Part shown: positions 58,967 through 64,000 of the stretch, piece after piece
How positions within the stretch are numbered: position 1 is the first letter of the stretch
How the letters are laid out: each line of letters starts with the position of its first letter
NCBI GenBank assembly: GCA_030268105.1
Contig: BSDZ01000003.1
Location: 2,604,001-2,668,000 of the forward strand
Source: Volvox africanus
Taxonomy: Eukaryota > Chlorophyta > Chlorophyceae > Chlamydomonadales > Volvocaceae
Length of the DNA: 64,000 bases
Reading direction: 5' to 3'
Program-made: the position numbers and the translations under genes
The notes under the pieces: generated by a model
Told to the model about the DNA's origin: nothing
The model's database searches: none
The model's input: the letters and a program-made list of their open reading frames with translations, nothing else

Positions 58967-61900
58967 ATGAAAAATCTGGTCATTGAGCAGGAACGCTGTT
59001 TCCAGCTCGCCTTCGGGGCGGATGGTGCAGTGACCGGCTTCTGCTTAAATTCGGTTGAACTTACATTGTATATTATTACAAATTGCGTTAATATCTACGC
59101 TTTTCCTGTAGCTGAAAACCCAACGGTGGGTCTACACCGGGACGGCGGCGGGCAGGGATTGGTTTCTTTCGTGGAACTTACGACGAGCTATATGCATTTG
59201 ACCAGTTATCTTGAGGTTTCACGGAAAGTAGTGGGGGTTTTTAGGGTTTTGTAGATATCTGCAGTAAAAGTTGCTGGCAGCGCCAAAGCGAATCTCGAAT
59301 AAAACCCAGCCTCCCGTTCCGAACAGCACCCGCAAGCCGCGAAACCCCTCATTTTGTTGCGACGACCGTCGAGCCATCCAGCATCTTGGCATGTTCTGTT
59401 ACCCCACAACAGTGACATATTTGCCCTCAGACTGGTTGCCCCCACAGCATCTCCCTAGTTAGCTAAGGCCCCGACGCAAACGTTTACAAGGACCTGGAAT
59501 TACACGAAATTAGGTCGCGCGTCGGAGACCTGCATTAATTACTGCCCATTTATCTGTGGAACTATCGGCTACGTTTGCTACGTGCGCTGTTTGGTGCAGC
59601 CCCTTTGGCGTTGCTCTCTGGGACCGGAGCTGCTAACGGAGGTGGAAATCCACAGTGCCCTTCAAGACGCTGCAAAGGGCCGCAGCAGTGGCGGTTACAG
59701 TCGCACGTGGCTGGCTTCCTTCAGCCACGTACTGGAGCTGGACGCGCTCTGCATTGCTACACGTAGCGGCAAGATTGTTTTGCTACACGTGGAGGAGGGC
59801 TCAGCTCCTCGACTCGAAGAGGTTGTTGATACTATTGCGGTTACTTGGTTTCATAGCTGTGGCTTGTCCCAAATCGAGAGTCGGGGGACTTGTTAAAAAC
59901 ATAATTGTCAGTTTCAAAGTTGATGGAAGTCGAAATTTCAGAATATGCTGATTATAATGCTAAGCCGCGGATATTGCTGCTACCGACGGAACCCATGACC
60001 AGGATTAAGCAAAGATCACCACTGGGTATTCCTTTGCACACACACTGGCCGACCTATCCTGGCCACCTGTTGGTACGTCCGCACAATGGACGATCGGTTG
60101 ATTAATTACAACTTGGATGTCCCCGTGTGGATCGTGTCCCTAGGTCGGAAGCATCGACGGAGGCGTGGCATGTGTCGAGTGGAGCCCTGATGGGGAGCTG
60201 CTGGCTATCCTTAGCTGCAATGGGAACCTGCTGGTCATGAACCAGGTGGGGGCAGCCGTTCTACCTTATCAGTCCTGAGTTGCTTGAGGCCCATCAACTG
60301 CCTGTATATTGATGCACATGGGAATGGCAGTTGAGAAATGCTGCGCATGCGCTTAAGATTTTGGGACGACTCGAACCAGCCGACTTGATGTGCCGTGCTC
60401 CGACACCCACTCTCGTCCCCGATGCCAGGCGTGGGAGCTGCTGTTTGAAGGATCCATGTTTGGATGCTCCACGGCGTCAGCAGCAGCTGCTGCTGCAGCG
60501 CAGGCAGAGGGAAGCCGCCTCTTTCAAGACGCCCGTCTCAGCTGGCGGGGAGACGGTAAATTTTTTGCCATTGTGTGCCGCGACCCGACTATGGCAGTGG
60601 GAACACCAGCGCCTTCAACGATGAAGGCATCCGGCGCACCAGCAGGGGCGCCTGCATTGCCGCCGTTTCGCGTCCGAATCTGGGACCGCAGCACGCTTGA
60701 GTTGCATGCGGTCTGCGAGGCCGTGGAGGGGCTGATACCGTTACCTGCCTGGCAGCCCAACGGCCGGCATCTGTACGTTCCGAGGGAGACGGTAGTGCCG
60801 TTGGTTGATAATAGCGCTGGTGACGGATCGGCTAGGACCCCAGTGGCCGCAGAGTCGGGCGCATCGATACTGCTCTACGAGCGCAATGGCCTGCGGCATG
60901 GTGACTTCCGCCTTCCAACAAACAGTAAGACGTCACGGATGGTTGCTCTGTACCTCATAAGGTCACAAGGTTTGGATGCAGCCCAATATTCCAATGACTG
61001 AGATATATGCTGGACTTGGTGGACAGATTTCCAGGATGTTTAAAGATGGGGCTCAAAGGGGCGATGCCGTGAAAAGGTGCCTCGACCGCCTCCGCACGAG
61101 GTTGTAAGTGGGCGTGTGGGCTGCCATGCAAGCTTAGAAATGCAGGTCTGAATGGTTTACGGTGTCAATCATCTGCCTCGTGCTCCGCCTCGCTTTGACC
61201 CAACACGTCACCCGCGCCTTGGCTTACCTAGGTGCGACTTGTCCAATGTAAGTTGGATGTCTTCCTGTGCCTGGTTGCGCCCTGCAGGCTCTGTGTGGAG
61301 TCTGGCTTGGAGCTGTGATTCCGAGCTACTGGCAGTAGTAATCGCACCGCACACACGTGCCCCGGGTTTGGGTGCCGTGGGCGAAATCTCTGACGAGTGG
61401 ACGGTACAGGTGGGGGGGGTGCGGGCACACTGGGGATGGTCAGGGCACAGCTGCCGCCACCCAGGTCAGGGGCACGTTATCGTGTGGACCTTCACGACCT
61501 CAGCGGTCTGTCATCCTAGCACATGCGTGAATTGGGATTCGCACTGGTCTTGTCGCGCCGCAACGTCCGATATCAATGTGATGCATGCCACGCCACTGCT
61601 ATAACCAGATCCATGGTGAATGGTGAGCGTACCTGATTTTGGGGGGTTGAAGCAATGCAAGCACACGTAGGGGGGTAAGTGAAACACGCGGATTCCGGAG
61701 CGCGTCGTGTTCCTATTGCTGACGCTTGTCCTTGCTATCTCAACTGCCTTCATATTGCGCCTTCTTAAGTCGCCTGGCTTCACTTGACTTGCGAACCTGT
61801 CGTGCCATCGTCCTCTTGACTTGTGCAGTTATGGCATCGCAGCAACTGGCATTGGTATCTGAAACATGAGCGGCGGTACCCCAACGGTGTGGGACCGGGT

Positions 61901-63405
61901 ACGGGCCTGGGGCCGCAGCTGCGCTGGGACGAGCAGCACGGGGGTGTCCTGCATGTGCTAACGCCAGGAGGCCTTTATGAGACTCTGAGCCTGGTGTGGG
62001 ACACATGTATATCGGAGCGAGGAACAGCTGTGGTGGTGGACGGACGGTACTTACTCCTGACGCCGCTTCAACACGGGTTGGTGCCGCCGCCCATGTGTGC
62101 GGCCCGGGTTGCTTTGCCGGAGGTAAGGATGGTGGTTTTGGGGTGTAGGGCAGGTCGCGGGCGTAGAGCTGCCAACCGTAATGCGGAAAGCTTCGTGCGT
62201 TAGCACATGAAGCTCATGGATTACATGATTTTATTTGGTTTCTGAAGCAACCGTATCTTATGTACGGCGGGAACAGCAAAAAAAGCAACCAGTGTAGATG
62301 AAGGGTGACATGTTAGGGGGTGATCCCCATGCAGCCACATGGTCCTTGTGCGTTTAATTCCATTCTGATCCGGTTCGATGTCCACCCCTACGGCGCCCCA
62401 CTCCGTTCGCAAACCCGCGGTAAGGCTGCTGTGGATGTCTCCATTTCATCGCTGCCAGCGCCTGGAGATGCATCCACTAGCCCTGCTCCCGCCACCAGCT
62501 GGGAGGATCAGGATGAAGTGGTGGCTGCGCTAACGGCAAGCGGCCGTCTGCTGTTGGCGCGGAGTGTAGAAGAAGACCTGTGGCAAGAGACGCTTGAGGT
62601 GCGTGTCGGGTCTCGGAGTGATGTGTGAAGCAGCGTCCAGGTGGCAGGTGTTGGGTACCGCCGAGCTGAAAGAGTCTCAGGCAAATGGCCCCGATAGGCA
62701 GCTCTTACATGACATGGGCGCTCTTGCTGCAATCTCTGCGCCAGATGAATACCGCGATGATGTAGGAGTGCGCATAACATAACCGGATGGGGCAGTGTGG
62801 GGAGTGGAAGGCAGCGAAGCAAGGCTGGGGCTTAATTATTTATGCTGCCTCCCCTGCCGCCCTTGTCGCATCCTATTGCACAATTACAGGATCAGGAGGC
62901 ATTGATGGCTGAAAGGAAGAGCTGCGGGGCCTGTAGCGGCGGCGGCAGCTCGGCGCTGCTCCCGGCGGCACCATGTCTGGACCTCCCTATCGCTGGTGGT
63001 CGCCGCACTCGCGCCGTCTGTTGGTTGTACGGCAGCTCCTCATTGCTCGTCCTTGCGTCACCGTACCCCGAACCCGAACTTGAGGACGGCGCCGGCGACG
63101 TCCTGGTGCAGGTCGACGTGGAATGGGTGTCGTGCGGCCCCGGCGACCCAAATGAGCCCCGCGTCAGTCCGGATGTTCGGATCACGGAGTACCCGCCCGT
63201 GTACGCGGGAGGCCGGGTCCTGCGCATGGCTCCACACACCGCCGGCGGCGTGGCAGTGCAGCTGTCGGGCGGGGAAGTGATGCGCTTCACGGCGGGAGCC
63301 TCAACTTTGGTGTCGTGCGGCCCGGTGGCGACGCTGAAGGGGCCATGCCCGGTGGTGCGCTCCACCCCGGCGCCCCTGCAGGGTGCAGCAGGGTCAAGGA
63401 ACAAG
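58967..63405 (+). CDS. ELP1: Elongator complex protein 1, N-terminal part (continues past the window)
   Basis: Scaffold of the Elongator complex that modifies wobble uridine in cytosolic tRNAs. The probable first exon starts at ATG 58967 (MKNLVIEQERCFQLAF; end near 59053). One or more small exons between 59054 and 59599 are unresolved. Clear exons: 59600-59821, 60144-60245, 60429-60924, 61288-61409, 61829-62122, 62332-62598, 62890-63405, all with matching phases. Landmarks typical of the ELP1 WD40 half: GSIDGGVACVEWSPDGELLA; LSWRGDGKFFAIVCRD; RVRIWDRSTLEL; SILLYERNGLRHGDFRLP; SVWSLAWSCDSELLAVV; WHRSNWHWYLKHERR; LVPPPMCAARV. About 700 residues are seen of an expected 1300 or so. The C-terminal TPR half lies beyond the right edge. 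The intron after 63405 contains dispersed repeat copy C. Confidence 0.92.
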
Positions 63406-63651
63406 GTGAGCGAGTGAAGAGCAAAGCAAGGGCTTTGAGTTATCTCAGTGCGCATCGGCAAGTGGCCACAGGCTCGGGCCCGACGCGGGCGGCCATTTCA
63501 CAGATGCCTAGTTGTCGGCCGCGCAAATCGAAAGAAGGCGTGGTTTTTGCGATGCAGCTCGCGGTGCAGTGCTGATGCGTTCAGCCGGCCACAGCTTGAT
63601 GTGTTATTGTTCGGCTCCCTGTTTCGCGGCTACTTAACATGCATAGTGTCG

Positions 63652-63972
63652 TGTGTGGGTTAGGGGGGTACATCACCCGTGGCCATTAACCTGGCAGTAC
63701 CTACCTTCCCCGGTATTTCGGGGCACACTCATCCGGTCTCCCATGCCAACTTCTCCGAAATCAGTGCTCTTCCCGGGTTCAGCACCCACCACCGGCATCC
63801 AGCGGAATCTGCCGAATCAACTAAGGCGTCAACTCCGCTCCTGGTCAGCTCGCAGGTCACTATAATCGGGTCCTTCACCGTCCATGAAGGCATGGGGGCA
63901 CTCTGCCCTCAACCTGTGGAGGGTCTTTGGCCCACTCTTGGTCGGGGTCGAACCTGGTATTCCAGGGGCATA
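63652..63972 (+). repeat. dispersed intronic repeat, copy C
   Basis: About 320 bp, near full length. It starts TGTGTGGGTTAGGGGGGTAC and ends CCAGGGGCAT. It is collinear with the reverse complement of copy B and, over the first 200 bp, with copy A. It lies in the ELP1 intron following exon 62890-63405, in sense orientation. Confidence 0.92.
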
Positions 63973-64000
63973 TATGTCGCGTAGTGTTGTATTTCGGCTA

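Noticed and set aside
59206..59462. Missing ELP1 exon between 59054 and 59599
   Set aside because: Several AG/GT sites exist, but no choice gave ELP1-like sequence with correct phase, so none is called.

Overview
The window is nuclear DNA from a green alga, most likely a volvocine (Chlamydomonas/Volvox-type) species. The evidence is intron-dense genes with GTGAGT/GTGCGT/GTACGT donors, short exons, putative TGTAA polyadenylation signals, a plant-type B-type cyclin-dependent kinase, a plastid isoprenoid enzyme, a VFL1-like basal-body protein and a volvocine-style receptor kinase. Gene models below were spliced by hand. For the complete models the exon lengths sum to multiples of three and all splice phases agree.

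Layout. 1675-9702 (-): probable EXO84 exocyst subunit with a very long low-complexity tail; one intron holds about 0.9 kb of AT-rich Rickettsiales-like DNA (about 5146-6044) carrying a broken alaS. 11528-18914 (+): receptor-like TKL protein kinase with a 19-nt microexon. 20730-29896 (-): cytosolic phenylalanyl-tRNA synthetase beta, 17 exons, 622 aa. 32110-40257 (-): LRR plus coiled-coil protein, probable VFL1/LRRCC1 orthologue, 15 exons, 1122 aa. 40601-42478 (+): plastid HDR/IspH, 485 aa. 43221-45362 (-): unrecognised 439-aa protein. 45681-54407 (+): SF3B3/SAP130, 17 exons, 1211 aa. 54408-56935: intergenic, with two inverted repeats and a retroelement-like remnant. 56936-58563 (-): CDKB, 9 exons, 323 aa. 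58967 to the right edge (+): 5' part of ELP1, cut by the window end.

The genes are unrelated housekeeping and cell-biology genes, as expected of a nuclear chromosome. Three pairs are divergent with 318-403 bp between start codons (VFL1/HDR, unknown/SF3B3, CDKB/ELP1). A roughly 320-bp dispersed repeat occurs three times, each time inside an intron. Three introns (PheRS, HDR, SF3B3) are GC-AG. The most unusual item is the bacterial DNA inside the EXO84 intron, which points to a past or present Rickettsiales endosymbiont. I see no CRISPR array, rRNA or tRNA gene.
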